64,000 nucleotides of DNA from Calliopum simillimum (GCA_951812925.1 OX638370.1:26899964-26963963); one strand, 5' to 3'. Shown: positions 23,945 to 36,015, counted from the stretch's first letter. Numbers and translations are program-made. The notes: generated from the letters alone by a model not told the origin.

Positions 23945-24785
23945 CAGGAATTTTCACTTCAAAGGAAACATATGTATGGAGAGTTTTTTTCAGAGGTATA
24001 GAAATTTTTTTTTATTTTTTTTAAATAAGACAGAAAAATTGTCAATATTTTGGCTTTGCATAGTTTTATGTCATTTAGTGTTTGAACACAATTTCGGGCA
24101 TATGGCCACCGCGTGCTACTTTCTCCAGCATAGCCAACCTTAACGTGCCGAATATTGATTTTTAATTGGTCAGTCGTAGTTGGTTTATGAGCATAGACCA
24201 GTAACTCACAGAAAATAGTCTAACGTAGTCAAATCACATGACGCTTTATGGCACCATCGTGCTGGAACTATCTAGCACTTAAACTTTTGATATTGACGTG
24301 GGGAACCAATAAGTAGCGAATCATTTGCGTGTAGCGATCACCATTACCGGTCACCGATCACCATTATCGGTTTGAAAAAAGAATGAACCAATGATGCCTT
24401 CAGCATAAACCATGCCAGTTAGTTACTTTTTCTAGATGAACAGGGATTTTGCCAAAGTATACTGAACATAATTGTCTTAGCACATGTGCTTACTTTGACA
24501 ACTGGTTTGATAGCTAATACGCTAGGAAATTCTATACCTCTAAAAACATCCGATATATTTACTCAAACTATTTTTTCGGCTTTTTCCCTAACATTTTTTT
24601 AAAATTTTGAATCCTATACATTTGTTGGTTTTTATTTTCAGCTTATAGCCTTTGTTCTTAGCTGAAAGTAAAACAATTCAAAGTTTCTTTCTTGAAAGAT
24701 GTTGTATACCATTCTATCGTTGAATTGTTTATATTTTTCAATAACTCTTGAACGAAATTATCTAAATACATAGTTCTATTTCATA

Positions 24786-24821
24786 TTTTAATCAAATTTT
24801 TTTCTTTCTTTTCAGGTAAGT
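24786..24821 (+). promoter_or_regulatory. Candidate recursive-splicing ratchet point 2 (zero-length exon)
   Basis: A TTTTAAT branch-like site at 24786-24792 and a TTTCTTTCTTTTCAG acceptor ending at 24815 join directly to GTAAGT at 24816-24821. The sequence after the junction (GGAAT.TTT..CTT..AAGGAAA) resembles that after ratchet point 1, so the two are probably duplicates. Same strand as the sm exon. Confidence 0.65.
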
Positions 24822-25034
24822 TTGGAATATTTGCTTTTAAGGAAATTCTTGTACATTACGGCTGAAGGTATCTCTGTGTAGTTATTTAATACATAAAATT
24901 TTTATATCTACAAATATGTGTTCTCTTAATTTGCAACTAACTTAATTCCTTCGGATATTAAGGCGATAAGTATACAAGTTTTTAATGAACGAAAACATAT
25001 TAAGAACTTTGACAACTCTGAAACATAGCAAATA

Positions 25035-25160
25035 TTAAGAAGAAAAAGAAAAATAACTTAGATTTTTCTGCATCTGACATTTGCTGTCAAAACTAATTTT
25101 TGTCGGCTGGTGGAAATGGGTTGGACTAAACGATGAGATTTATAAATATCATCAAAGCTC
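25035..25160 (+). repeat. Dispersed duplication F, copy 2
   Basis: AAATATTAAGAAGAAA, TGACATTTGCTGTC and GAGATTTATAAATATCATCA match 23330-23460 in the same orientation. The two copies flank the pair of candidate ratchet points. Confidence 0.7.
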
Positions 25161-25619
25161 AATCTCCGTTGGAAAATTACTATAAAGGTGATAACTCGCA
25201 AGATCTCGAAAATTCAGACAATTACGGTTCTTGGTGGTAAATAATGTTTAAGTTAGCTGAATTCAATAATTACAATAAATTTTCTGGTTTACCAGATAAT
25301 TCTAGCTTTAAACTTAGTTGATGCATATGACCAATTCTACGAAAGCACGAATCAACTTTCAAGTCGAAAATCACTAATAGCGTTGACTTTTTTTGGCAAA
25401 ACCGATTTTCTTGTTGTGATCCGTGAGTCCAAAATTATTGGATTTTCGTATTTTCGTGCTCAAAGAATGATAAGTTCAGCAAAAAGCTCATAGTTTCGGT
25501 TCCTGTGGACCAATTATAACAATTTTTTTTTGGGATACACAGATTTTGATCTGGAAATAGTTTTTGAAATTCTGAAAAAAGTAAAAACTTCAAACTGAAA
25601 ATATCTCGTAAAATGTACT

Positions 25620-26047
25620 TTTTATACCCTACATCCAGGGACCAGTCATACATTTGACCCTTTTAGGGGCACCCAGGGAGAGGTGGGGATCGATTTCCTA
25701 AAAATGTCAATTTTGTATGGGGCCCCCTTGAGGGTCAGAGATAGGGGGTAAGTAAGCTTGGTAAAAATGTTGGAGAGGGAAAAATAATGTGGGTCGGTCG
25801 TACATTTGACCCCTCTATAAGTGACCCCTAAACATTTGTAGGGCTGTATGTAAATTTTTTCTCTTTTTCTCTCACCTTTGACCTCGATGCGCCAACCTTT
25901 ACCCTCACTCTACCCCAAGGGCGTACGCAAGGGGGGAAGGGGGCATCTGCCCCTTCTAGTTTGAGCCTTAGAGTTTCAAATATATCATACAACTTTTCAT
26001 ATTAAAGCCAAATAAAACACGATTTTTTGGACAATAGTTTTTACAAA
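25620..26047. repeat. G+C-richer segment with repeated CATTTGACCCCTCT phrases
   Basis: Begins TATACCCTACATCCAGGGAC. CATACATTTGACCCTTTTAG and GTACATTTGACCCCTCTATA are about 162 bp apart. GGTGGGG, GGGGCCCCCTTGAGGG and AAGGGGGGAAGGGGG make it unusually G-rich for this window. It abuts composite repeat B and may belong to it. Confidence 0.5.
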
Positions 26048-26665
26048 TGCACTTTTTATACCCTTCACTCAGGGTATATTCACTTTGTCCTTCCGTTTGT
26101 AACGCAGAGAAGGAAGCGTGGCAGATATAGAAAAGTGTATATATTCTTGATCAGCGTCACCTCCTGAGTCGATATAGCCAGGTCCGTCTGTCTGGCTGGC
26201 TGGGTGGCTGGCTGTGTGTGGAAATACACTTTTTGGGAAAACTAAACAAGATAATTCAATGAAAATTGGCGCACAGTCTTCGACGTCAAAGCTCGGGTTA
26301 TTGAAAATGAGCGAAATCGCTCAATGGACACGCCTACCTCCCATACAAAAAATATATTCAAAATGCAACTTTTTGAGTTTTTTTCACGATAATGCAACCA
26401 AAATACATATTAATACTACGAATTGTAAGTGCAAGCTCTGAACAGAAACCAGGAAAATTCGGACAAGAGGGCGTGGCACCTCCCATATAAGCAAAAACTT
26501 CAAAACGCTATACTGAAAACATTTTTTGAGATAATCCAACCCAATTTCACTCAAATGCTAAGAACTATAAATTCAAACTCTGAGAAAAAACTTGGTGAAT
26601 TCGGACAAGAAGGCGTGGCACCTCCCATATACGCAAAACTTTCAAAATACTGCTGTGTAGGGTAT
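26048..26665. mobile_element. Composite repeat B, second copy (opposite orientation)
   Basis: Starts ATACCCTTCACTCAGGGTAT and ends GCTGTGTAGGGTAT. It contains TATATTCTTGATCAGCGTCA, GAGTCGATATAGCC, GTCTGTCTGGCTGGCTGGG and three CACCTCCCATA phrases (about 26336, 26481 and 26620). This is the reverse complement of the arrangement at 11005-11881. Confidence 0.75.
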
Positions 26666-27234
26666 TTAAATTTCAATATGTTTTACATGATACTAAGGAC
26701 TTGAGCTATATGGAAAACTATCGAAAATCATTTGAATTTTTGACAAAGAAACTGGTATTTTTCAAATAAAGATTAAACCAAATTATCGCTAGTTTTCCGT
26801 AAAACTCAAACAAAAACTGTTTTTTTCGAGACATATCATTTTGAAATTTTTTAAACTTATTTCAGAACAGCAGATATCACTATATTCAGCGTATTCAAAT
26901 TGTGTGTTTGTTTGTTTCCGATTCAACTCCAATCAAATAAATAATAATTTTATGCACTGCAATCAAACCGACACTAAACTGCACTCTCATAGAAAGCGAC
27001 TTTGTATATAAAGCACTCGGTTACGATTAATTGCGCCTTCGTGAAATATCTTAATGGCGAATTCAGTTAGGTAGCAAAATGATACATAACCAAAAAGCAT
27101 AGAAGAAGAATTTTCTCAATGATCCAGTAGTTTTCTATGTAGTAGATGGTAGATGTTAACATAAAAAAAGTGTTTTTTTTTTACATTTAAGTTTTATTCA
27201 CCATTCTCGTGGCCTCCCAGTAAAATCTTCGTTA
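26666..27234. other. Unassigned intronic sequence
   Basis: No repeat partner or coding signal recognised. Confidence 0.35.
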
Positions 27235-27515
27235 ACATATAATCGGTCGAGTAATCTAAAAAATTGTTTGCATCGATTACTTTCTGGGTTACATAAGGCA
27301 TTATTTTAACACATTATTTTGATCATGCAATCGATCAAGTAATCGAAAACATTATTTGTATCGATTACTTTCTGGGTTACAAAGGCATTATTTTAGCATA
27401 CGCATTTCATTGGGCGGAATCGATTACCCCAACAAAACATTCGATTACATGTAATCGATCGAGTAATCTAAAACATTATTTGTATCGATTACTTTCTGCG
27501 TTACTTTTGCGTTAT
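27235..27515 (+). repeat. Three degenerate units rich in ATCGATTAC
   Basis: TCGATTACTTTCTG occurs at 27273, 27361 and 27485, each preceded by AATCG.TC.AGTAATC.AAA and ATT.TTTG.ATCG. A further CGGAATCGATTACCCC is near 27416. Less regular AATCGA/TTACATGTAAT words continue to about 27830. Confidence 0.7.
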
Positions 27516-27884
27516 ATAAGTACTAAATCAATGTAGTAGGACGTTATAGATATATTTTGGGTTCTGTTTTGGGACAAAAGTTCATCAGAGGAAACATTAT
27601 CTGAAATATTATCTCATTACTATTTATTTCTTTCGAAACATTAACAATTGTTAACGTCAAAATGACTTAAAAATCAAGAAATCTTAAGTAAAAATCTTTC
27701 GAAATTTATGTTCTCACATTACCCATTGCATTACATGTAATTGAAAAAGTATTTCATTATTTATTGCATTACATGTAATATTTAAAATGTTTTAACATTC
27801 AAGTAATGCGTTAGGTAATCAATTATCGCATAAGGGGCTACAAATTTATTAAAAAATTTTATTGGGCTATTGTGTATTTTATAT

Positions 27885-28719
27885 GTAGAGTAATTTAGGG
27901 TAATGTGGTTACCTTTTTCTTTTTTACCAATTTCTACCAAAGTAATGGTAGTAGGTAAGCTTGGTCAATTTATTTGTATTAGTTATTCTATTGTTTTTAC
28001 TATTTGATAATTTGTATACTAAAATATTAACATTTTCAAGCGTGAGGACAGTTAAATTGAAAGTACCTAAAAATAGCTGAAAAAGAAAAGTGTCGGGTAA
28101 TGTGGCTCACCCTGCCCATTTCCTAAAGAAGAACCGTTATTCGCAAATTTTGTTGACTAAAAGTCGAGTAGTAATTTTTAAGATTATATTTGCTATGAAA
28201 TAGCTTTATATTCTTATTAAATAATATTTTCTGGTAAGATAAACCAAATTCATACTAACATGTGAATAAGTAAGAAGGGTTATCGAATCATACGTAAAAT
28301 AGTACTCCACATTACTCAAACTCGGGTATCCTACACATGCAATTAGCTTTTGAAAGTGTAATAGTAGTCAAAGTTGATATACGGTATATAATATGGGGTA
28401 GTCCACATTACCCGAATACATCACGTTTTTGAAATAATCATTGATTATATAAAAGAAATGTAAAATCAGACTTGCTAATGCATTTTTTCGTTGAATAATA
28501 GATCCACAATTGCATTAGAGTTATTTGAATTTTAGAAAACTGAGTTCTGAGGAAGTAACTTAGTTATTCACCAAGTACTACAAATTAGTCAACGTAAAGA
28601 ATATGTTTTTCGCTTTTTATTGTGCACAAATAACCAGAATTGTTGTGCAGTCTTTAATATGAGAAATAAAAGGGTGCACACATTACCCGCATAGTCCACA
28701 TTACCCTAAATTACTCTAC
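27885..28719. mobile_element. TIR element G, 835 bp, non-autonomous
   Basis: The left end GTAGAGTAATTTAGGGTAAT is the inverse of the right end (ATTACCCTAAATTACTCTAC), and pairing continues to GTGG. Internally, GGGTAATGTGG and TAGTCCACATTACCCGA are partial repeats of the ends. No transposase frame. Confidence 0.85.
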
Positions 28720-30127
28720 TTTTCCAAAATTGAATTTATTAATATTTTCGATACTTTAAATTGATATTATTTCATTCTTTATGGAATTTTTATGGCATTT
28801 TTCGATGATAAATATGAAAATAAAAAAAATTTACGAAAGTGTTAAGTACATACATTTGTATAAATCATACACACACACGTAAATAATGATGCGTGTATAA
28901 ACAGCAGCGACACCTTTCATTTTGCCTACCCATATAATCCATGGGGTTTTTTGTCATTATTCGTTACAAATTAAATTGAGGTTACTCCGAACTTGTGGTT
29001 TTTCACAATTTGCAATATTTAAACAGCAGCAGCAGCAATTTTATTTGCATTTAATTGCGCTGTTTTGTTGATGTTGGTTTGCATTTGGCAATTCTGTTGC
29101 TGCTGCTGCTGATAACAATGATGATAGCGAACGCATCACATACAACCAACAACAATAAATGTGTGAACGAACTGTCAACTCTTTTGTCTCGAAATTTTAT
29201 TTTTAATTTCTGTTCATCAAATATTTATCTATGCCCGCCAACGTAACGCAATGCCGCACTCTCTTATCAGTTGGAAAAATGTGGTGTTATTTTGAAATAC
29301 AAAATTTGTTTTTGCTTGAAAAATTATATTTCACATTTATCCGACATTATTTAACAAAAATTGAAGCATTTTTTATTTTTCTTTGTATATTTGACACTTC
29401 AATAAACAAAATTAATACGACGAGTGCTCAAATTACAAGTTATGTAAATCAATTAAAAAAATATCCTTTGCAAGCAATTCATTCATTATTGTGACTGATT
29501 GCATTATTATATTTCATATTGGTGATTTTTTTATTTTTTGTGCTTAACATACAAAGATAAACCTTTACATACATACAAAATTAAATATTTTTATAAAATA
29601 TTTTTACTTAAATGCAATTTTTAATGCATTTGCATGCACAACAAATACATTTTTTTTTTGCATAAATTTGTCATTTTCAATATGAACGCGTAAAAAATAA
29701 TTTTGTGCAAATTAAGCAATCGCTCCAAAAAATTGCAATTTAGTGCGATTTTTTCTGATATTTTTTTATTTTTTTCATGAGTTTACATCAGTGCCGCCTC
29801 GCCGCTACAGTTGAGTGACATTTGTAAATGTTCGTTGCGAATTCAGTGTTTTTTTTGTTAAATTTTATTTTCGACTCTGCTTGCGAAAAAATACCTATTA
29901 ATAAATTGAAATTTGATCTTATTTTAGGCATACAAATTTGGATATATTTTAATTTGGTAAATTTATTATTTGACACGTCTATGTCTGTTGAGTGTTAAGT
30001 TCTAAAAGTTTTTTCTTCTCATGCTACATATTTTAGCTAACAAGCTTAATGTATTAACAAGATATTTTAAAAATAAAATTGCAATTTGTTTTTTACTCTT
30101 CAGTAACGCAAGCGAGATAAAATTTAA
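28720..30127. other. Unassigned sequence with CAG/TTG triplets
   Basis: CA repeat at 28870-28880, CAGCAGCAGCAG at 29023-29036 and TGCTGCTGCTGCTG at 29097-29111. No exon recognised; the rest is A+T-rich. Confidence 0.4.
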
Positions 30128-31090
30128 AAAAATGGGTCCGAAACCCTCACTGGAGGGCCTGGAGACACCTCCGTTCATGTTCAAAATATATTTTCGACCT
30201 TTCCCCAACGATTGGTGCAGTAATTTTTTTTTTTTTCCAAAAATGGGCCCAAAACGGTTACTTGCAGGGCCCGGAGATATCTCTGGTCATGTTCAAAATA
30301 TATCATATCTCATATCTTTGACGTTTTCCCATCGATTTGTGCAATAGAAATTTTTTCCAAGAATGGGCCCAAAACCCTCACTAAAGGGCCCAGAGAAACC
30401 TCTGCTCATGTTTAAAATATATTTTCGACCTTTTCCCATTGATTTTTGCAATAATTTTTTTTCCCGAAAATGGGCCCAAAACGGTTTTTAAGAGGGCTCG
30501 GAGATGTCTCTGGTCATGTCCAAACTATATTTTCGACCTTTCCCCATCGATTCGTGCAATAATTTTTTTTTCAAGAATAGGCCCAAGACCCTCACTGGAG
30601 GGCCCAGAGAAACCTCTGCTCATGTTGAAAATATATTTTCAACCTTTCCCCATCGATTGGCGCAATAAAATTTTTTTCAAGGAATGGGCCCAATACCCTC
30701 AGTGGAGGGCCCAGAGAAACGTCTGGTCATGCCCAAAATATATTGATGACCTCTCCTCATCGATTTGTGCAGTAAAATTATTTTTCCAAAAATGGGCCCA
30801 ACACGGTCACTTAAAGGGGTCGAAGACTCCTCTGCTCATGTTCAAAATATATTTTCGACCTTTCCGCATCTATTGGTGCAGTAAATTTTTTCCCAAAAAT
30901 AGGCCCAAAACCTTCACTGAAGGGCCTAGGAAAACCTCTGCTCATGTTCGACCTTTCCCCGTCTATTTGTGGCATACAATTTTTTTTTCCTAAAATGAGC
31001 CCAAAACGGTCACATAGAGGGCACGTAGACACCTCTGCAGTAACTTAGAGTGTTCGTAGACACCTCTGGTCCAACATATATTTTTGGCTT
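30128..31090 (+). repeat. 108-bp minisatellite H, array 1 (about nine units)
   Basis: Units read AAAATGGGCCCAAAAC, CCTCACTGGAGGGCCCGGAG, CCTCTG.TCATGTTCAAAAT, ATATTTTCGACCTTTCCCC and ATCGATT.GTGCAATAA. The CCCATCGATT anchor recurs about every 105-110 bp between 30203 and 30960. Because the period is a multiple of three, long frames (for example 30439-30993) stay open without being genes. Confidence 0.9.
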
Positions 31091-31589
31091 TTCCCCATCG
31101 AATGGTGTACATGTCATTAATGTACGTCACTAATTATTCAGGAGTACAATCGATAGCATTACTGCACTCAAAAGTATTCATTTTATTTATTTGAATTAGA
31201 AAATATTCATGAGTACATTCAATGACTCTACTGCACTCACTTGAGCTTGAAAATATTTTATGACAAATTATTTTTGGATGCGTTATTCATTCAAATTGGT
31301 TACTCAATGTACTTACCCTGTAGGACCGGTGGAGAGAATTCAGTCAATGGTCTCATCTTTGCTTCAGTTATTTTGTAAGTTGACCAAAACGGACAACACC
31401 TCAAACTAGAATAAATTCACTTAAGTTATCAATTGTACCAAAAATGGTCCAAATGTAATGCAAAGTCGTTCATTTGTATCAAAAATGGTCCGAATGTAAT
31501 GCATGATCCGTCATTAGTAGAAACTAATTGTGTATCGATTGTGTCAGTGAAATTATAACGTTACTGACTACGCACGTCGGCTGTGAAAA

Positions 31590-31675
31590 CGAGCAAACAA
31601 TAGTGTATCGCTCTAATGACTTGCGCTGCGTGGAGAGGCCCAGGTTCAAATCCCCCACTTGGTAATTTTTCATTC
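31590..31675 (+). ncRNA. tRNA-like (pol III B-box) sequence inside TIR element I
   Basis: AGGTTCAAATCCC at 31642-31654 is a near-perfect B box. The preceding GCTCTAATGACTTGCG..GAGAGGCC resembles an anticodon arm, while the A box is degenerate. A short T run follows at about 31666. It does not fold as a complete tRNA; probably tRNA-derived. Confidence 0.5.
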
Positions 31676-31744
31676 CAATTTTAAAATTTCTATAAATTTG
31701 TACACAATTTTTCTGAAGAGTCTTCGCCGAGGCATAAAATAATA

Positions 31745-31835
31745 AAAAAATTAATTAAAAAATTTCATCCGCACTGAGATTTGGACCCGGAACACAATGC
31801 TCAGAAATATATAACAAAGTCTTTAGCACATTTGT
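31745..31835 (-). ncRNA. tRNA-like sequence, minus strand, inside TIR element I
   Basis: In reverse complement: an A-box-like TGTGCTAAAGA, a B-box-like GGGTCCAAATCTC, then T-rich sequence. Homologous to 37275-37360, where the B box is better preserved. Confidence 0.5.
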
Positions 31836-32136
31836 CTATGAAAGCTTTTGAATTTTTTGTGTAAAATTTGTATATTAAATTAAATTCTTTGAAATTTATA
31901 AATAAAATAAAAAAAAAATTGGCCTTTTTCTGGTTCGAATGTAATGCATAAGAAGACAATTGACCCTTTACTGGCCTAAATGTAATGCATAAAGAGACAA
32001 TTGGCTTTGTCCAATGACAAACAATACAAAACATAAATATAACTTTATATGTGATGGGACCAAAATTTGGTCTAGTTGGTTCCTCCCATGGAGTAGTTTG
32101 CAAACTAGTTTTGGAATAGTCCGTGGTCCTGCAGGA

Positions 32137-33029
32137 TAGTTATGAACTGTACTGAAGTAGTGTGCAATAGTGTCACAAAAAAAAAAAAAAAATGCAGATG
32201 TCTAGTATACAGGTATATGGCAAATATTGAATATGCTACAATTTGTCAACAAATAAAGGCGTTGAATGAGTACTGACAATCACAAAAGTAAAGTTAACAA
32301 CCCTTTGCAAACAACACCTCAAAAAACTCCATTTGCCAATTCAGGCAAAAATGTGAAAGCCACCCGTATCAGCAGTTAACACAATGCATGCAAATAAAAG
32401 CCAAAATGAAAAAAAACCCCAACGATTGTGAAATGTTAAATCGAAAAGTTGTGCTACAAAGGTACATACGAGTACATCAAATGAAAGCAAGCAGCTGATG
32501 AGTAAATGCGCGCCAAAAAAAAAAGAAAAAAAAAAAGAAAATTCTTCTTTAAACATTGGCATGAAACTATCAAAAACAATTTAAAATAAATAAATTTTAA
32601 GAAAACCTAAAGTGTGTCGAAAATAAATTTCAGAAAAACACTTTGAAATATGACGAATACCAAAAGAGGTGACTAATTCACAATATATATACAGATGCTA
32701 TAGTGTTGGCTGTTTTCTTATAGTTTTTTCATGTTTCTGCAATGACGTCTTTTTTAACGTGTTACGTGTCTGTTTCTTTTCTCTAAAATATCTTCAGAAT
32801 TAATGATTCTAATATGACCCTCAAGCAGCAATGCGTTGCAAGAATTCTCGCCAGCATTTGTGGTTATAAAAGTTTTGCCTATCACTTGATGTGGTTTTTC
32901 ACTTAGAGAATTTTCAATTAATACATTTTTTACTTTTTGTCACAAAAATAAAAGGAAGAAAATGGAGAAAAATCTTTTCGTTGACACTCATATGTCTAAA
33001 TTTATTTGAATTAGTCTGACAATGGTTTT
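32137..33029. other. Unassigned intronic sequence
   Basis: Poly-A at 32177-32192 and A-rich runs at 32515-32540. No gene or repeat partner seen. Confidence 0.4.
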
Positions 33030-33558
33030 TTAAAACAAAAAGTTGACGCTGTAAGCAACAGAATCGACACTGCTAACGACAGTGTTGATTCTATTAAAAA
33101 ACATGGCTTACTCTGTTAGAAACAAAGTTAACTCTGTGTACAATAGAGTCGAATTATTTACTTAAGTCAATTCTATCCTTAGCAGAACAAAGTCTCTCTT
33201 AAACAGAGTCTACCTTTTTGTTTACAAACTCACTTTACATATTTACAGAGAAAACTCTGTTGCTAACATAGATAAACTCACAACCAGTTTGATCTTAAAA
33301 ATGCTCGGAATGAGTTGCGCTGTATCTCAATTCTTTTAGTCTTGAATCTTGATATATATAAAAACAATAATAACCTAAATTCAACATCCTATTAACGACT
33401 TTTTGTTTTTCGGGTTGAAATTTGAAGTTTTTAGTATCAAGCTTCCATTTATGAAATAGTATGGCAAATGTTTATATTGTACATACTAACTTAATATTCA
33501 ACTGTTTTCGAGTTAGTTTCTGAAACTTTTTTAGAAAAGAGTAAAAATTATGAATGTT

Positions 33559-33630
33559 TTAACCCACTTTAACCAAGTTTTTGGATAAAGGGGTCAAAAA
33601 GACCCATAAAAACGGGATATAATGGGTTAA
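33559..33630 (+). repeat. 72-bp palindrome-ended unit, copy 3
   Basis: TTAACCCACTTTAACCAAG at the left and ATATAATGGGTTAA at the right, with GTCAAAAAGACCC in the middle. It forms an inverted pair with 33685-33755. Confidence 0.75.
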
Positions 33631-33684
33631 TATGTCTGAGAAGATTAACATGAAATCAAGCAAGAAACAATTTTTTAGAACATC

Positions 33685-33755
33685 TTAACCCTTTATATCC
33701 CGTTTTTATGGGTCTTTATGGCCCCTTTATCCAAAAACTTGGTTATAATGGGTTA
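33685..33755 (-). repeat. 72-bp palindrome-ended unit, copy 4 (inverse of copy 3)
   Basis: TTAACCCTTTATATCCCG, TTTTTATGGGTCTTTATGG, CCCCTTTATCCAAAAACTTG and GTTATAATGGGTTAA. Almost exactly the reverse complement of copy 3, with a 54-bp spacer. Confidence 0.8.
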
Positions 33756-34930
33756 AAAAATTCAACTAAAAAATTCAATAAAAAATTTCACTACGGTTCA
33801 CTGAAAAAAAAATACCGTCGACCAAAAATAAGTTTTTTTCGGTGTAATTATTTTTTTTTTTTTCAAAAGCTCATTCTTTTCTGTAGAAACCCTGAAAATT
33901 TTATTAAAATCGGTTAAAAAGCCGAGGAGCTATAAATTTTCAAATATAGGAGTATCCAAAGGATCGAACTTAATATGGCCGCCATCTTGAAAATTTTCGG
34001 AATTTCGGAAAATCATTTTACCACAGTAATATGTGCGTACTAACTTTTCACCAATTTTCATAGAAATCGGAGACGTCAAGTCAATATTAGTCCATAACGC
34101 AAAGAAAGACTCAATAGCCTCTTTATACAACAGAATTGCCTTTGTTAGCAACAGAGTTAAGAATTATGTTTGTTCGCAACAGATTGACTTGAGTGGCTAA
34201 CATCTAAGTTCTCTGTAAACATAATTGTCCTTCTGTCTTAATAACACAATAACCTCTTTTAGCAATGAGTTTAATTGACTTTTTTGCCAACAGAATTATG
34301 TTTATTCGCAGAGCCATCTGTAAACATAATTGTCTCTCTCTTAGCAACAGAATAGCCTCTTTTAACAACAGAACTGTCACTGAGATCAACAGAGTTAACT
34401 GTGTTGGAAACAGAACTATGTCAGTTCACAAGTAACGCTTACAATAAACTTTCTCTGTTGACAACATAATTACGTTTGTCTGTAACAGATTGAATTAGTC
34501 AACAGCAAAGTTGTCTGTAAATATGATTGTCCCTCCGCCTTAATAACACAATATCTTCTTTTAACAACAAAATTGCCCCTGTTTGCAACAAAGTTAACTG
34601 TTTTAGAAACAAAATTATGTTTGTTCGCAAAAGATTAAATTGAGTAGTTAACATCAGAGTTGTCTGATTATCCTTCTGTCTGAATAATACAATAACTTCA
34701 TTTAACAACAAGTTATAGTGACCCTTTTGATAACATAATTATGTTTATTCGCAACAGATTGACTCAGTTAACAACCGAGTTGTCTGTTAACATACCTGTC
34801 GCTCTTATGATAACAGAATAGCCTCTTTTAACAACAGAAATTTCACTTCTAGCAACACAGTTGACTAAATTGACGTTTAATTTGATTCTTGTGACAAACA
34901 CTTTATAAATAAACATCGAACTGATTCTCT

Positions 34931-35639
34931 TAACATTCAAGTTGACTTAAAAAATACATTCATTGTTTCTAAACTTTGTTTAATTTTTTCCAAATCACCT
35001 TGTATTTATATGTAGCTCATTGGTAGTGTTCTATATTTTTACCTACAAGTCAATCAATCAAATTTTTTCGAAAACTATTTTCAAAAATAGAACTTTCAAT
35101 AACACTTTCTCCGATCTCAACAGCAACAACAATGGATATTATTTCGGTTGATTTTTTCATTTTGACGTTGATTGATGTTTTCGACATAGAACTTTTTTTC
35201 GGTTTTGCCTACACTAAATTGAATCGCATTGAATTTGAAAGTAAAAATTTCGAAAAAAAAACAACACAATGTAACTCAATGAAATTTTCTATTATTAGTG
35301 AAAAATTAAAATGACATGAAACATATGTTTTTCAGAATATTTCATTAAATTAAGAGAACGTCTGAAGTGCATTTTGTTGAAAAAAAGAAGAAAAGAAGCA
35401 ATGCAGCACGCTGCGGAAGTTTATAAAGTATAATTAAAAAAACAAAAAATTTTTGGAGACATGGTTTTTAAGAAAAACAAAAAATTTTTTATAAAAAATG
35501 CGACAGGAAAAAAAAAATAAAAATTTCTGCAAAAATTCACTTTAAAGTTCACAAAACATTTAAAAATCTAAAATTCGCAATTTTACTTTGAGTGAAAATT
35601 TTACATGAAGAAAAAAAATAAGATTTATTTTTAAGTAAA
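34931..35639. other. Unassigned A-rich intronic sequence
   Basis: A-rich around 35360-35640. No exon or repeat partner recognised. Confidence 0.35.
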
Positions 35640-36015
35640 AGTCGATTAATACTAATGTTCTTCTTTATTGTTGTTGTTGTTGCTTTTGCTGTGTGACCAA
35701 AACAATAAATCGTTGCCAAGAATCTGCATCAAGGCTACTACAAACATATCTATAAGAAAAATGTCTACGCAAAAATATGCAAGATGCAACACAGAGAAAG
35801 GACAGACAGACAGACAGATATATCGTAAGAGGAACGTACTAGATACAGAGACAACAACAAAAAGAAAATCAGAACAACATCAACATCATACAGCGGCCAA
35901 AAAGGCGGCAGCAGCAGTAACAGCCACCTCACGATTGCATTTACGCGGCAGCGGTAAAATTTTGTACTTTTAAATAATGCAACTGTTGCTGCCCTTCTTC
36001 TTAAGTGCTGATTGC
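35640..36015 (+). other. Triplet-rich G+C-richer island, possible exon of unknown status
   Basis: TTGTTGTTGTTGTTGC at 35658, GACAGACAGACAGACAGA near 35802-35817, and GGCGGCAGCAGCAGTAACAG with CGGCAGCGGTAAAA near 35905-35955. A 101-codon frame is open but low in complexity (AAKKAAAAVTATS). GGTAAAA at 35952 could serve as a weak donor. Lacks repeats shared with the rest of the window. Confidence 0.3.

Larger units (their letters stand above)
31316..32136 (-). mobile_element. TIR element I, long copy, with tRNA-like modules
   Basis: Left end TA|CCCTGTAGGACC and right end GGTCCTGCAGGA|TA are inverted and flanked by TA. In reverse complement it aligns with the 439-bp copy at 37018-37456 (CCACGGACTAT, ACTAGTT, CCAATTGTCT..TTATGCATTACAT, TATATATTTCTGAG). 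It also carries about 380 bp the short copy lacks. No transposase frame. Confidence 0.85.
33030..34930 (+). repeat. Long degenerate array of AACAGAGTTAAC/GTCTGTAAACATAATTG words
   Basis: Phrases such as GCAACAGATTGACT, AGAGTTGTCTGTAAACATAA, TTGTCCTTCTGTCTTAATAA, CACAATAACCTCTTTTA and ACAACAGAATTG recur at roughly 120-160 bp (clear near 34175, 34300, 34485, 34635 and 34755). The left part (33030-33300) has the same vocabulary but no clear period. It is interrupted at 33305-34080 by unrelated sequence that includes the paired 72-bp units. Confidence 0.7.

Noticed and set aside
30439..30993. 184-codon plus-strand frame
   Set aside because: Lies wholly within the 108-bp minisatellite (36-codon period). 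Unit divergence does not look protein-constrained.
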